From positions 607,739 to 671,738 of the forward strand of contig PDIP01000003.1 in assembly GCA_002811645.1 (NCBI GenBank): a stretch of 64,000 bases of DNA, read 5' to 3'. Shown here one piece after another: positions 10,683 to 22,614 of this stretch. The notes beneath the pieces were generated by a model. It made no database searches. It saw nothing but the letters and a program-made list of their open reading frames with translations, and had not been told where the DNA came from. A program made the translations under genes and the position numbers. This stretch comes from Corallochytrium limacisporum (lineage: Eukaryota > Opisthokonta). Positions within the stretch are counted from its first letter, which is position 1, and each line of letters begins with the position of its first letter.

Positions 10683-11601
10683 ACAACACGTTTCGAACCA
10701 GAACAGGTGCTGCTGATGAAGGATGCCTACGATATTGGAAGAACAGTGTAAGAAACAAAATTTATGGATACGAAGACTGTATAACAGGAAAATTGTGATC
10801 TTGTGACTTGTGGCGCATTATTTCAACTGAATACAACAAGAACGTATCATTCCCGCTCCCGCACAGTACTTAAACACGAATGTATATTGATCAGATGCTC
10901 CAACACATGACAGGAGAAAAAGGTTTTTTGAAAAACGTTTCAGGATTTCTGTCCTGAGCACCCCATCCACATGCGACGAAGAATTCAAGCCATTCTTCAA
11001 TTTAAATCCCAGCATGTACAACTTAAAGACAAAAATGGTTGTAATGAACACTTAGATGATATGTAAGGCCAATGAAATATAATTCCGTACCTGAATGAGT
11101 GATTCACCTAGCTAGAGAGCCATAAATGTGAACTTATGAAACATGTCTCGATTGCGCTTTCAGAAATGGGGTCACCGATATCACGATCTAAAACATTGAA
11201 TTGAATTACGATTTTTAGAGCTTTTCCCATTCAATGTAATTAGGGGATTTGAAAGCGAAGAATTGAAAATCTTTTTCCAATCATGGTAACGACGTGGTGG
11301 TACAGAGCTTGCAGATATCTGGTACACATGTATATTTATGAGTGAAAAGCGTATCCCCGCAATAGATATCTCTGAATATGTATTCGGTTGAATGGAGTTC
11401 TTCTAAACATAAGAACCTGATTTCTGATTGCCCAATACACACACCACAGAGTTCGAGAAGAAAACTTCAGAGACTCTGATGTATTGCTTAGTTGTAGGAC
11501 AGTTTTGTTGTTGGAGTGAATCAAATTAAAACTTTACGATTGGTGATCGGGGTTCCCACTTCTACAGTTCCGTTTTCTCTTACACTCAAACACGACAAAT
11601 G

Positions 11602-11728
11602 CACTCTCTCTGTCTCTGGACCTCTCTCTCGCTCGCTGTCCCTCTCTCGTAGCTTCTTCTGTCTCTGTCTCTCGTCTCTCACTCTCTGTCTGTCTCTCTT
11701 CCCTCCCTCCCTCTCTATCTCTCTATGT
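11602..11728 (+). repeat. CT-rich low-complexity tract
   Basis: About 125 bases of imperfect CT, CTGT and CCCT repeats on the plus strand. Open frames through it are compositional artefacts. Confidence 0.85.
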
Positions 11729-12136
11729 ATATATGTCTAATGCATCAAACTGTCTTCTCCCTCTGTGCCTGCAGCAGTTTGCTCTACGGCCGCAGTTTGT
11801 CTGAATGCGCGGAACTGTTGTTGTCTTCCGCCGTACCTGCAGACCACGGCCTCGCATGCCTGCTGCTGCTGCTACACATCCAGATATTCGAGTGTGATTT
11901 TCATGACGTTCCCAGAACGCTGGATGGACTGAGGATGTGCCATCATGCTTTTATCATGGGCAATTGGATGAGGCTAACATATCACCCTTGGACTTACACT
12001 GTTGCAAACTGGAAGTAGACACGAACCCAGCATAGATCCGTGGAGGCCGCTGCTTCCCAGAATACAATTGTCAGTTTGACAATTCGAAGAATGCCTCTAG
12101 TTATTCATCTGTTCGGTCTCCCCTATGACACCCTCT

Positions 12137-12145
12137 CCCCGGGGG
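12137..12145. repeat. Short C4G5 palindrome in a C/G-rich setting
   Basis: CTCTCCCCGGGGGAGGGG surrounds a CCCGGG centre. It is a weak relative of the longer C(n)G(n) palindromes at 21.4, 36.7, 50.7 and 57.0 kb. Confidence 0.6.
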
Positions 12146-13543
12146 AGGGGGGCGCCACCGACCCTTATGGTTGTGACAGAAATACAAAGTAAGGGTTGAG
12201 GGTCCCCAGCACAACACATACACATACTTATGGCTATCACAAGACTTCTTCCGTCTGGGCGCAAAGGATAATTAGGTATTCCACTACGTACTGAAATGAG
12301 TGGGGTTTGCTAGTTCTAACAGCAGAGTTCTCATCTCCTAATAGTTGCAATGTACGAGGAACTGCAATATCTGAGACGCGCAGTTGTCATCCGATTGTCC
12401 GAACGTAACTCATGATATACATTCGTACTGCCGGGAGATCCGGATCCGCACAGGTTTCCCAGTACAACTCCACCTCATTTTTTTCATACTTCTTCCTTGG
12501 TACTGCTGCCTCCATATTTATATTAGCGACATATCGATATGTTACAGTGTCGTTCTTTGCCAAATCTGTCTCTTTGTGCAGATGCCACTGTGCGCAGTAG
12601 AGGTATTCTCTGCGTGTTGTGTGCTCCAGCTCTTCTGGATGTACGCGCAAATAAGGTCCGATTTCTCGTCATTACCTCAATCGCGCTATACAAGCGCCTT
12701 TTCTTGTTTTTTAAAAAGTTCGGAATGTTCCCATCTATTCCAGCACCTGGGTGATGATAGGATTCTCTCTGAAAGCTACATTCTATATAAAAAATGTACA
12801 ATCTACTGGAGCCCATTCTCGTCGTTTGGCAATCCCGCTCTCGGGACAGTTCTTCTACATTCGCAACAGACCTTCCAGATCGAGTTATTGTGCGCAATGG
12901 ACCTGTTAGGATGACGTACGTTAGGTATAAGCAGTGGTGGCGAAAGTGAACGAGAGAGCATAGCGGAGTGCACCAGGGACAGGGCCAACAAAGCCTAAGC
13001 ACACAACAAAGTGTGTGCTTCTTGCAGAGCGGTCTGAATCTTCGCACTCGGCAACGATGCTAAAAAATTGCTTGGGCGGTGACAATGAAAACATGCACTA
13101 TGAAGGAAAAGCAGAGAGCGCAGTATTGTTTGTGGAATTTGAATCCCACGAGAAATATTGAAAGAAACTCCCGTACCTAATGCCGAGAATGCTCCTACTG
13201 CATTGGCCTCTGCCCGATGGCAGGAACAACACAAGAATCAGAGGCAACTTTTGGTTTAGCATTCACGGTTTCAACAGCTTGAAGTCTCCCGCCTGAATGC
13301 AACCACCCAATTTGACAGCATGTGCGAGAAAAGTGGACCTGCTGAGCAAGATGCCCGTAGATACTCTTCAATCTTCAACATGTAATAGAACTGTTCATTT
13401 AACAGAATTGCTGACCAGCTCGCTGTTTGGTGAGTACACTTTCATAGTGCTTCAGCTAAGACCCCGTCCGTTGATCTCTTGGATTTCCTCGGTGGAAGTA
13501 GAGAATGAAGAACGACAACCGCCTTCGCCCTTTCTTCCCTGTC

Positions 13544-13586
13544 GTGTTCCTCATACTGCGAGCTACTATTAGTATGCGAGGAACAC
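13544..13586. repeat. Inverted repeat, 9 bp plus 5 bp arms
   Basis: GTGTTCCTC at 13544-13552 pairs with GAGGAACAC at 13578-13586, and ATACT (13553-13557) with AGTAT (13571-13575), leaving a 13-base loop and a two-base bulge. No gene context explains it. Confidence 0.6.
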
Positions 13587-16500
13587 AGTGTTGTTTACAA
13601 TTTGTGCAGCCGCGCAACAGTTTACAGCCCCCGCACAAACATCCGCCAGATTGGGATTCTGCTTGGCTGCGAGGACGAGGAGGCGGATTCACCAAAAAAA
13701 AAACAATAGTTCCTTAGTTATCTACATCCCGCGATATAATCCCCGAATGGAACATTGTGGTACCAGTAAGAGGAACGCACCCAAGATGTTTCTGAACTTC
13801 AGGAGGGACACGACGCAAACGTCTTGTGGGCAACCTCCGGACGCGTTGTGTGTGCCGATGATATCCCAGCAGCCACAACATTTGACTGATTTGGAGGGGA
13901 AGTGTATGTTCCAAATGCTCTACCTTCACTTTCCAGTCTTCCGTCCGACATCCCTCAAAACGCCACCCATCTCCACAACGCCCCACCTCAGGCCCTTCTT
14001 CTCATTTTTTTTCTCTTCGTTTCGATTACTATTGCCTTTTCCGTTCATAGAAGAATCCCCTTTGCCTCTTCTCTCTCCATCTGTCCCCAGTGAGGTGCAA
14101 TTCAAGTGAAACGTTGCTCTCTACGGGGCAAAGGGAGAATCCAACCGCCCAGATGTCGCGAAACACATATCCGTCAGTCCACATGAAGCTTAGAGCAATA
14201 CATGCCCGTACACATACTCTGACCTACATATGTACGCTTTGTCTTGGTACCTTAATAGGCGACGGGCGCAGAAGAAGTAGGAGGCATGGATGAGTGGAGC
14301 GCGAACTTGAAGTCCTTCGCTCCTGTGCCTACCTCCGTTGGAACATGTTGTATGTTGTTGCCTTGGAGGGGCTTTCGTTCCATTGGTGTTGTTGTGCTGT
14401 GGTGGTTGCAGCTTGCTCTTGGTTGTGCTACAGCATCCACTGCAACCACGCCGAGGATGACGATATCTGCATGTACGAGCATTTCAACCATGTGTTGTGT
14501 CAGCTGTGCTTTTCCGCATCATATGCTGCAAAGTGGATCGCCAACGCTTTGCAATTCAACCCAATACTATCACCAGTTGTGTAGCACCACATCGCCATCA
14601 CCTAGTGGAATAGTATCATATCAGTGCTGATATGGACATGTTGGATACGTGACGCTATGCAATGCCCTGCGGCTCTCTGGTTTTTCTGAGAGTCTGGTGT
14701 TCTTGCAATCTACTATTTACACCACGCCTTGTATGTCTGCCGGGTTCCTACGTAGGAGGAACCGTCTCATAGTATATATCACATAAGAGACGTCCAAGTT
14801 GCAAAACCACCTCATTCTATCTTGTTTAAAGATGGGGCCCGTCTCCCGTATCTAGCCAACCCGCACGGAGAGAACCGGTGTGCCGAAGAACTTTCGGGCC
14901 GTGTTTGAGTCACTTATTTGTTGCCCTGCACAAGGGGAGGGTCCGTTCAGCCTCGCGCGGTGCCCACAAGAATTGCATGGTTTGCAAGCAGCGATGGTTT
15001 GGAAAGTTGTATAGCGAAATGAAGCGATGAGGTCAATACCTTTGCGTCTGGGGACACGCCCCTATGATGGCCTTCAGATCTAAAGAAAATAAGGTAGACA
15101 AATGGTAGCAATGTTGGCGTTCTTAGGGTCCGAGATTGAATATGGGAAACCTTTTTGCATTTTCTAGCTGCCGGCGGTGTGTCCATTTGGTTGCAGTAGT
15201 GATGGAATACCACAGGACTTGCGAACGAACCCATTCAAAAAAACCAATGCTGCGGGCGGAGATGTGCGCTTGATAAAGGGTGGTGTAGACACACAAATTT
15301 TTGCCGGCCTTTTCTGAGGGAAATTGATGAATCTTAACAAATGCCATACACCGCAACAAAGTTAGCGACACACACTTGCACAAACCCTTTGATCCAGGCG
15401 TCTCGCATGTTTGCCTCACAGGCTTTCAGCTATGTTCGCTTGCTGTTGTGTGTTTCAAATGACTGCAGCGCGATATCCCGCCATCGGCCTCGGGAGTCTG
15501 CCGGGTTAGCATAAGTTTCATTGCTTTGTTCTATCAAGTCTATACTCATTATTCAATCATATCTCAGTTCATATCATATATGAGCTTTTTCGGTAACCTA
15601 ATGGTGGATTCCGTGTTCTGTAGGATTCTCTTTCTTTGAATTGAGGATCTGGGCGGTCCGAAGATCAGGAAGGGGAAGGATCTTACTTACTGAAGGGAGT
15701 ACTTGTAGAAGGTGTGCAGGCACATATGTTTCTGAATACCATACAGACGTATACCATCGGTGTGTAGTGCACCTAGTTTATATGTATGCCTTACGCAGCC
15801 CCCCTGGCTATGGCTCATCCACCTCCCTGAACTGAAATCCCCAACATCTTTATCTGGGTGTACCCAGTACGGTAAAAAAAAGATCATTGGTTTTCGGTGT
15901 TGGGCTGAATGCAGTAGCCCGCGCCTTTCCATGGGTCTTTGCACTGTGTTACTGCTGAGTGCCAAGCAGAAAACAGGTAGCAGCCCCATGGCGGGTGCAT
16001 CATGCCGTTTTTGTGTAGGAAAAACATGCATGTCATGAGGTCGCAGTTTGTTTACCATTCTAATTAAAGTGTGCGAGAAATGAGGCGCTTCGAACCGTGC
16101 AATGTCTCATTCGCGCGTTGCCGCTCTGACCTTTGTGTGCCTCCTCCACCTCCGGCCTCTGACGGGGGATTGTCTTGTATTCGCGACCTCCATCACTGAT
16201 CTTGAATGTGCACGATGGCAACAAAGTTTACTCAACAGTGAACGCTATCAAAACCTTTACCGGCTATTGAGGATTCGCACCGTTCCTGCACTCCGTTGTT
16301 TCCGTAAAGAGAGCCGCGCGGGCGGAGTGTTCTGCCAGAGAGGTCTGCGCTGTTCCGCAGCACGAGCTGATTTGGAGGGATTGCTTCCTGGCAATCTGTG
16401 TGGGTTCAGGTTTCCTATAGTGTAACCTAACATCTGAGTCCTCGTTCCGTTGCTTGCTGCGCCGTGGCTCACATTCGCATACAACTGTTGCAAAAATAGC

Positions 16501-16924
16501 TTTGAATGAGTATGGTACACAAGAAAAGTATTGGGAAGGGGGCGGTCGTTCAAGTCATGGAAAATTTCAATGAACGATGAAGGTAGGCGAGGGTCCAGAT
16601 CGCTTTGGCACCGTTTCCCCAATTTTCCCCATCGCACATACGAGAAAGGGGGAAGCCCCCACGGCGGTGTATGGTGAAATCCTTCTGACAAGAAGGGGAA
16701 AGGGCAAATTGTCACTGCTACGGCATCTACGCAGGAGACGATCATTATTAATGCGATGTGCCACAAGTAGAGACCATGATGAATTCAAGTTGACACCATG
16801 GACAGAGTTATTGGGCACTAGATGTAGCGATGAAGCCAAAATTTTTGTACAGCCGGACTCACCGACACGTTAGGTACATAGAACTTCGTGACATCCGACG
16901 TAAGGGATCCAACGAAGATCACGG

Positions 16925-18379
16925 ATGCAAGACCGAAAATACAGCATGATGAGAGACTATACATACTACGCAGACGGCACCAGACCGGAACCATCTGCAG
17001 ACGCCAGCAGGGGCCCGTTTTCGAAACGAATTGCCACTGAACAGCCGGTCCTTCCTGGCGGTTCACATAGCGAAGCGAAGGACAGTACAGTACAGGATTT
17101 CGCTGAAACCAGGACGAGCACAACCAGTACTTCAACAGTTGCCACTGTACCCATGTCCGGTGCTGCAGTGGGAGTTTATCCCAATCCTATAGAATATGGC
17201 CCCAAACAAGCCATTGAGAACCCCATGTATTTGCCCCTAAATGTCAACCCTCCCCATGGAGAAATGGGCCCTGAGAAGGATACTGTGATCACCACAGATA
17301 CACTGGGCATGAAGTTGGTTCACAAGAATGGAATTCCAATCAACCGCCAACTATCTATCGACAAGGGATACATGCAGTATCAAACTGCGGCCAGACTTCT
17401 CTACACATGGAGAGAAAACCCCCATGGCATCCGATTCTTCGATCACCACCCTGCAGATGTGTCACCTGGTTTCATCTATTTCTATAAGGCCGCTGGAAAC
17501 AAATTCAACAGCAAGAACGTGAAGCCCCCATACAAGACAAGGCGTATCACTTTTGGTGGTGCACAACGCAAATGTGTCGCAAAAGGCTCAGGAGTCGACC
17601 ACTTCGAGGTAACAATCTCTCCAACCCTCAAACTTATTGGCAAGGTAACCTTTGGCCCGAAAGCGTTGAGCGTAAGACGTTGGGGTCTTGTCAACCAAGA
17701 TCGTAGCATGCCTGACCTGATCCAGATCCGTGCGTCTTCCAGTTGTGTTCTTAAAAAGACCACACATGACAAAGTTGCCAAGAACACGTATGGTATGGAC
17801 AAACTGTCTGCTCCTATGACTGGCGCCCAGGAGAGCATGCCTTACCTCCACGGCGCTCACACTACGGCTGCGGCTAATGACCTCGCTGGATACGGACAAA
17901 AATCCATTCTCTTGATACCTTCACAGGCAATTAATGGGAGTTACACACAGACGCCAGGGTCGTTGGTCCAGAGCCCCATGGCTACGTATCCTCATGCTGA
18001 CGGCCAATACATGCTGTCACAAAATCAGTACGCCCATCCTGGTATGCAGTTTTCAGACCAACCAATGGACCCACGGACTGTTGTCCAGCCCAGAGATGGT
18101 CAGTTTCATGGTCATGAGCATGCCTTAGATCCACCCGGAAACACACTGCCTACCTATGGAACACAACCTGACCCCAATCAAGGCAAACATATGAGTCCCC
18201 ATGACACGGGGGATATCTATCATACTGCAGATCGTAATCGAGTTTACAGTCTCACCAACGACATGACAGCGGTGGGAATGCGCCCCCGTCAGAACAATGT
18301 CTTGGTGGAGTCATTTGCCATGGCATTCCTGAACCAGATGCGTGACGGCACTGGGAACCCTCAGCAGGACCTCAAATGA
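16925..18379 (+). CDS. Unrecognised 484-residue protein with a central folded block
   Basis: I do not recognise this protein. Residues about 115-275 look folded, with mixed hydrophobic pattern and many basic and aromatic residues (RENPHGIRFFDHHPADVSPG, KTRRITFGGAQRKC, WGLVNQDRSMPDLIQIR). The N-terminal 100 residues are Thr/Ser/Pro-rich, and the C-terminal 190 are rich in Gln, Pro, His, Met and Tyr and appear disordered. This low-complexity/basic-core/low-complexity layout is common in transcription factors, but no named DNA-binding motif is visible. The frame is intronless from an ATG at 16925. It is convergent with the SmD1 gene, 193 bases between the stops. Confidence 0.75.
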   Translation: MQDRKYSMMRDYTYYADGTRPEPSADASRGPFSKRIATEQPVLPGGSHSEAKDSTVQDFAETRTSTTSTSTVATVPMSGAAVGVYPNPIEYGPKQAIENPMYLPLNVNPPHGEMGPEKDTVITTDTLGMKLVHKNGIPINRQLSIDKGYMQYQTAARLLYTWRENPHGIRFFDHHPADVSPGFIYFYKAAGNKFNSKNVKPPYKTRRITFGGAQRKCVAKGSGVDHFEVTISPTLKLIGKVTFGPKALSVRRWGLVNQDRSMPDLIQIRASSSCVLKKTTHDKVAKNTYGMDKLSAPMTGAQESMPYLHGAHTTAAANDLAGYGQKSILLIPSQAINGSYTQTPGSLVQSPMATYPHADGQYMLSQNQYAHPGMQFSDQPMDPRTVVQPRDGQFHGHEHALDPPGNTLPTYGTQPDPNQGKHMSPHDTGDIYHTADRNRVYSLTNDMTAVGMRPRQNNVLVESFAMAFLNQMRDGTGNPQQDLK

Positions 18380-18572
18380 GGGACCGGGAATGTAGCTCCT
18401 CTTCTTAATAGCAACCAACATACATAGCAAGTCATACGACAGGGTCACCCTCATATTATCACAATCTATATACACATGGATCTATCATAGCTATTCTAAT
18501 CATATGCAACATGTGACTTGGATGGACGAGTCTGTTGTGGGAGCAAACATTTTTCATAGGAACCATTGTAAT

Positions 18573-18938
18573 TCACCGGCCTCGCCCCCGTCCTCTACTA
18601 CCACGACTGCCTCGACCCCGCATAGTCGGGCCACCTCCACGACCTCTTCGAGAGGAAGTGCTCTTTCGCTGGGGACGTTGCCCTGGGGTATCATCGACCA
18701 GGTACCGTTCTAACGGAAGAGAATCTGGAAGGATCACCATTCTGACTGAATTTCCCCGAACAGATATCGCATCCATGGATATAGGTTCCTTCTGCTTGAC
18801 GGTCATTTTGACGTTCAAGAGCTGTATGTTCATGTGCAAGTCAGAGTTCTGAATGGTTCCATAAATGACTGTACCATTCTTCAGTTCCACTGTGACAGTC
18901 TCTCCCTTGAGCCTAGCCAAGAACCTTGCAAGTTTCAT
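18573..18938 (-). CDS. SNRPD1: Small nuclear ribonucleoprotein Sm D1
   Basis: The 121-residue protein has a complete Sm fold. The Sm1 motif contains LKGETVTVELKNGTVIYGTI, the Sm2 block contains ISVRGNSVRMVILPDSLPLE, and the C-terminal tail is RG-rich (RRGRGGGPTMRGRGSRGSRG), a symmetric-dimethylarginine target in SmD1 of other eukaryotes. SmD1 is one of seven proteins forming the ring on the Sm site of U1, U2, U4 and U5 snRNAs. A U2 snRNA gene with an Sm site lies 8 kb away in this window. The gene is intronless and divergent from the GON4-like gene. Confidence 0.96.
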   Translation of the reverse strand: MKLARFLARLKGETVTVELKNGTVIYGTIQNSDLHMNIQLLNVKMTVKQKEPISMDAISVRGNSVRMVILPDSLPLERYLVDDTPGQRPQRKSTSSRRGRGGGPTMRGRGSRGSRGRGRGR

Positions 18939-19432
18939 GCTGCGGTTATACTCTATGCAAAAACACCTCCCTTAACGCAGCCAACTTTGATTCACATGCT
19001 AAAATTTAGAACTTGTTGTATCAGTATAAAGAAAATACACGATCAGGCAACCCAGTAAACAGTGTTTCCTCAGTAGCTTAAAGTAGCCCACTGTACGCGC
19101 GACAATTCCTCGTGCCTCTCCCAGAGCACCCTCCCAGAACCAATTTTGAAACGCGGCCTTTCTCGTAATATGATATACGGCTTTATTTGAAGAGCCAGTG
19201 ACTTGGGCATCTCGTGAAAGTTTTCGCGCCAATGTAAATGATAACTAGGGAGGGTAGGACCATGAAAGGACGTGGAGGTCAGGCGGCAACGTCAGTCGCA
19301 GGTGTTTGACTGGTGTCGTGATGTGCTGAACCCTCTTGGCTCGTGCACAAGGTAAGAGTTCCATAAGTTTGAGTTTTGGTACACTAATAAGACATCATTG
19401 GACACAGGTCGTCATGGGTCCACGGATTGAGC
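18939..19432. promoter_or_regulatory. Divergent promoter region, SmD1 and GON4-like gene
   Basis: 494 bases between two head-to-head starts must carry both promoters. I see no unambiguous TATA box or repeated motif. Confidence 0.5.
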
Positions 19433-21307
19433 ATGAGTTCAGCAAATGAAAATAGCGAGGGTTCAACTCTTGATCACTCAATCAGGCGAATAGCCAGAAG
19501 CTATGGGCTTACTGGAAACAGTGTCCGCTCAATTCTTCGTGAAATTGTCAGTACGACAACATTACAAGATCTTATCACCAAGGTTGATACCACAGGGAAC
19601 CGAGGACAGCAGCCAGAAACGAATCTAGGAAGTGCTGACGATGCAGCACAAAGCAATATATGGAATCTCTTTACAGAGGATGATGAAGAACACGATGAGG
19701 ACTGGCTTCCTAGCGATGGGCAACTCATCGACAGTAATACTGACTCTCCATTTGACAAAATTCTTCGCGGGCGACAGAATTCTGGAGTAGGAGAGGACAC
19801 ATATCACCAGGAAGAGGATGGCGGTGCTGGTGGTAGCACATTATGGCAGGAATTCCTGGACAAACTCATTGCAGGTGAAGAATTTCCTGAAGAGGATGAG
19901 GATGACGGAGAATACAAGGTCAGGGAAGATTATCAATCTCAGCAGAACAAGATTTCTGGAGGAAAAGCAACCAGTGAACCGGGTCTTCAGGTCGCAATAA
20001 CCACTCGATCATCACCGGAGTACGCGTTCAAAGAACGATTCGTGCCACAGCTTTATATTTTGATACAGCGGTATGTACAAGTAGTCGTACAAACTCTCAT
20101 ATTGAGTCGGGGCGATGCATCACTAAAGCAAATTCATGCAGAATGCGGTGCTATGCTGGACAGATTTGTGAGTACTCTGAGCAACCAGCAGACAGTACTG
20201 GGCAAACGAAAGCACAGTGTTATGGATGTTTTGCCTTTGCATTCATTGCCGCTTGTGGAAAAGTGGTCTAAAGGAAAGGTTATGGCATGGACATCATTCG
20301 GAAAGCATATTCCAAAGACCCGAATTATGAACAATAAGGATCAACTGCACAAGGCTGGTCTTTCGGAGTCGGCCATCCTTGATCCCCGAATTGTCAGGAT
20401 TTTTCAGGAGTGTCTGGATTTCTTTGAGCCAGAGATCACACCGCTGCGTCACCTTGAGACAGCAGAGAATCAGAAGTCTTCGCAGAAGAAAAAGCGGCTT
20501 AAGTTCGTCAGTGCTGAGGATGAACTGTTCGCTGAGGGAATTCGTCTCTTCGGACACGACTACAAAATGATTGCACAGTATATTCTTCCGCCGAAGATTG
20601 AGAAACAATTGCGATTCCGATACAAGAATGTGACTTCACGGGAAAAGGGAAAGGACAGGAACCCCTTGAGTGTGATTGCGAAGAACAGTGAAGCACCACT
20701 TAGTGCTTTCGAGATTGAACTCCTGGAACAAGGCTTCGTAGTTGAAGAAGGTGATTTCAAGAAGATTCAAGCGAACTACCTTCCGTTCAGAGAGGCTGAA
20801 TTTATCGAAAAGAAATTCAAGAGACTGGACAAATCGAAACTTTTCCAGTTCTACGAGAATCAAATGACGCTAAGAAGCGGTCATGCACTGCAAAATCGTG
20901 AAGCGGACCGCGAAGACATCGCGTACCCGAATGTCCTCCGCAAAGACCTGGCCGAAGCGTTGCTTGAGCTGAAGAAGGACGATGGGGTCGCATTCAACGG
21001 ACTCTTGGATCGTCGACCGGGAGAAGACTCCGATTACTTTGGAGAACAGCCTGGACATCACATACACAGTACCGAAACGGCAGACAAACAGGAATTCATC
21101 GAGGAGGAAGAGGAACTTCTTGATCATTCCATTGCAGAGGAACTGTCCACGGCACAGAACCACCGAATGACCGTGTCCAGTGACTTCCTCAGCTACTCCA
21201 CAGCCATTCATCACAACATCGGTCATCATCAAAGTAATGGCGTCTCTGCCTTGCACAGTCATATGAGTCAAGGACTGGAACATGCAGAAGAGGAAGAGGA
21301 AATTTAA
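19433..21307 (+). CDS. GON4-like nuclear protein with SANT-type domain
   Basis: The 624-residue protein is acidic in its N-terminal third and has a SANT/Myb-like domain at about residues 360-420: FVSAEDELFAEGIRLFGHDY, followed by YILPPKIEKQLRFRYKN and DRNPLSVIAK. That LP.K...QL..R.KN pattern after an acidic helix resembles GON4L/YARP proteins, which act in chromatin repression and histone-gene control in animals. The C-terminus is again acidic and His-rich. The open frame begins with TTG at 19427; the first ATG is at 19433, giving MSSANENSEG. Intronless. Membership in the GON4 family is inferred from pattern memory and could instead be another SANT family. Confidence 0.7.
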   Translation: MSSANENSEGSTLDHSIRRIARSYGLTGNSVRSILREIVSTTTLQDLITKVDTTGNRGQQPETNLGSADDAAQSNIWNLFTEDDEEHDEDWLPSDGQLIDSNTDSPFDKILRGRQNSGVGEDTYHQEEDGGAGGSTLWQEFLDKLIAGEEFPEEDEDDGEYKVREDYQSQQNKISGGKATSEPGLQVAITTRSSPEYAFKERFVPQLYILIQRYVQVVVQTLILSRGDASLKQIHAECGAMLDRFVSTLSNQQTVLGKRKHSVMDVLPLHSLPLVEKWSKGKVMAWTSFGKHIPKTRIMNNKDQLHKAGLSESAILDPRIVRIFQECLDFFEPEITPLRHLETAENQKSSQKKKRLKFVSAEDELFAEGIRLFGHDYKMIAQYILPPKIEKQLRFRYKNVTSREKGKDRNPLSVIAKNSEAPLSAFEIELLEQGFVVEEGDFKKIQANYLPFREAEFIEKKFKRLDKSKLFQFYENQMTLRSGHALQNREADREDIAYPNVLRKDLAEALLELKKDDGVAFNGLLDRRPGEDSDYFGEQPGHHIHSTETADKQEFIEEEEELLDHSIAEELSTAQNHRMTVSSDFLSYSTAIHHNIGHHQSNGVSALHSHMSQGLEHAEEEEEI

Positions 21308-21669
21308 ATACAGACTTACATGTCCATGTGCACCCCTTGCAACAATGATGCACAGGGGCGTTTGTGACTTGGATTCCGAAACCACAGCCGCCGCTTACGA
21401 CGATCCCCTCCCCACTCTCCCCCCCGGGGGGGGGGGCCCACCAGGGAGGTGGCAGTGTGGAGAGCTTCGATTACTAACCCATTCTCGACTGTCCCCCTGA
21501 CATGTAGCTCTCCACGCGAGGGCGAATGTCCAACACGTTTGCGGAGCTATTAAGTAGCGACAAGTTCCCTTGGATATAGAACTGTTGTAATCTAGCAGTC
21601 CAGAAGCGCAGTACCATTACATAAATAGAGGCATGTGGGATGGAATCAAAAGAGCCTCGATGGTAAGCC
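21308..21669. other. Spacer upstream of GPN2 with a C7G11 palindrome
   Basis: Both flanking genes read rightward, so this must hold the 3' end of one and the promoter of the next. The C/G palindrome at 21419-21436 lies about 235 bases upstream of the GPN2 ATG. Confidence 0.55.
21419..21436. repeat. C7G11 palindromic homopolymer element
   Basis: Seven C immediately followed by eleven G, centred on CCCGGG, in intergenic DNA. One of four strong copies in the window. Confidence 0.9.
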
Positions 21670-22542
21670 ATGTCATTGTTCGGTGAGCTGGTCGTAGGGC
21701 CGCCGGGGTCTGGTAAGACAACCTATTGCAAGGCAATGTGCCGGATGCTGGACGAAATAGGAAGAATCACAGTCTTGGTTAATTTGGATCCTGCTAATGA
21801 TCTGGAAATCGTATCGGATAGAAACGATCGGTTTATTGACATTTGTGAGCTTGTCACTTTAGAAGATGCTATGGAAGAACATCACCTCGGACCCAACGGT
21901 GGGCTTCTGCTGTGTATGGACATCATCGAAACCAACATAGACTGGTTGATTGGTCGGATACGGGACTGTGCAGAGAATTTTCGCAAAGATGGTTTGAGCC
22001 CGTATTTTGTGTTCGACTGCCCTGGCCAGGTTGAGCTGTACATCCATCACCAGTCTTTCAAGAAGATAGTGAGTGCACTGGAGAATGAATTTAAATTATG
22101 TGCAGTAAATGTTGTCGATGGCACATTGCTGCGATCACCGCAGGCATTTATCAGTCTAATGGCTACCAGCCTGGCACTCATGATCAATCTGGAATTGCCG
22201 CAGGTGCATGTATTGTCAAAGATTGACATTGTCCGAACTGCTACGGATATGCCCTTAGCAATTGAAGACTGTTTGGATCCGGAAGGCTTTTTGAATGCCC
22301 TTTCTCGTAGCTCCTACTCTTTGGATAGAGAACGAAATCGACGTTATGCAGCGCTAGACGGTGCAATGATCGAGTTGGTAAACGACTATGGCCTACTCGG
22401 ATTCCAAATGTTGAGTGTGCGGGAACCTGAGACCCTGGTTGAAGTGCAAAAAGCCATTGACGCAGCCAACGGTTACTACTACGGTGATCTAGAGCATGTT
22501 GATCTAGAAACTGTTGCGCAGATCCTGAAGAACACGGAATAA
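21670..22542 (+). CDS. GPN2: GPN-loop GTPase 2
   Basis: This 290-residue GTPase has a P-loop GPPGSGKT at residues 10-17, the GPN insertion (LGPNGG) near residue 73, the G3 motif DCPGQVE near 118 and the G4 motif LSKID near 182. GPN2 helps assemble RNA polymerase II (and III) and bring it into the nucleus. Length and motif order match the family. GPN2 is preferred to GPN1 and GPN3 because of the length and the FGELVVGPPGSGKTTYC start. Intronless, in the same direction as the upstream GON4-like gene. Confidence 0.93.
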   Translation: MSLFGELVVGPPGSGKTTYCKAMCRMLDEIGRITVLVNLDPANDLEIVSDRNDRFIDICELVTLEDAMEEHHLGPNGGLLLCMDIIETNIDWLIGRIRDCAENFRKDGLSPYFVFDCPGQVELYIHHQSFKKIVSALENEFKLCAVNVVDGTLLRSPQAFISLMATSLALMINLELPQVHVLSKIDIVRTATDMPLAIEDCLDPEGFLNALSRSSYSLDRERNRRYAALDGAMIELVNDYGLLGFQMLSVREPETLVEVQKAIDAANGYYYGDLEHVDLETVAQILKNTE

Positions 22543-22614
22543 GCATGGGTCTGCATCGTTAAAACGATATTATCTCAGTGTACACTATACATTCATTCAT
22601 GGTTGTGGTTTGTT

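Larger units (their letters stand above)
9991..16924. other. 6.9 kb gene-poor region
   Basis: I recognise no gene, tRNA, rRNA or transposon protein here. Open frames of 60-180 codons occur on both strands, but none resembles a known family. The region contains two short tandem duplications, a CT-rich tract, a small C/G palindrome and an inverted repeat, listed separately. Spliced genes with short exons could be hidden. Confidence 0.5.

Noticed and set aside
11516-11740. 74-codon frame through the CT tract
   Set aside because: Low-complexity Ser/Leu product of a microsatellite-like tract.
14617-14634. CATATCAGTGCTGATATG hairpin
   Set aside because: Short, isolated and without a U-run or gene context; likely chance.
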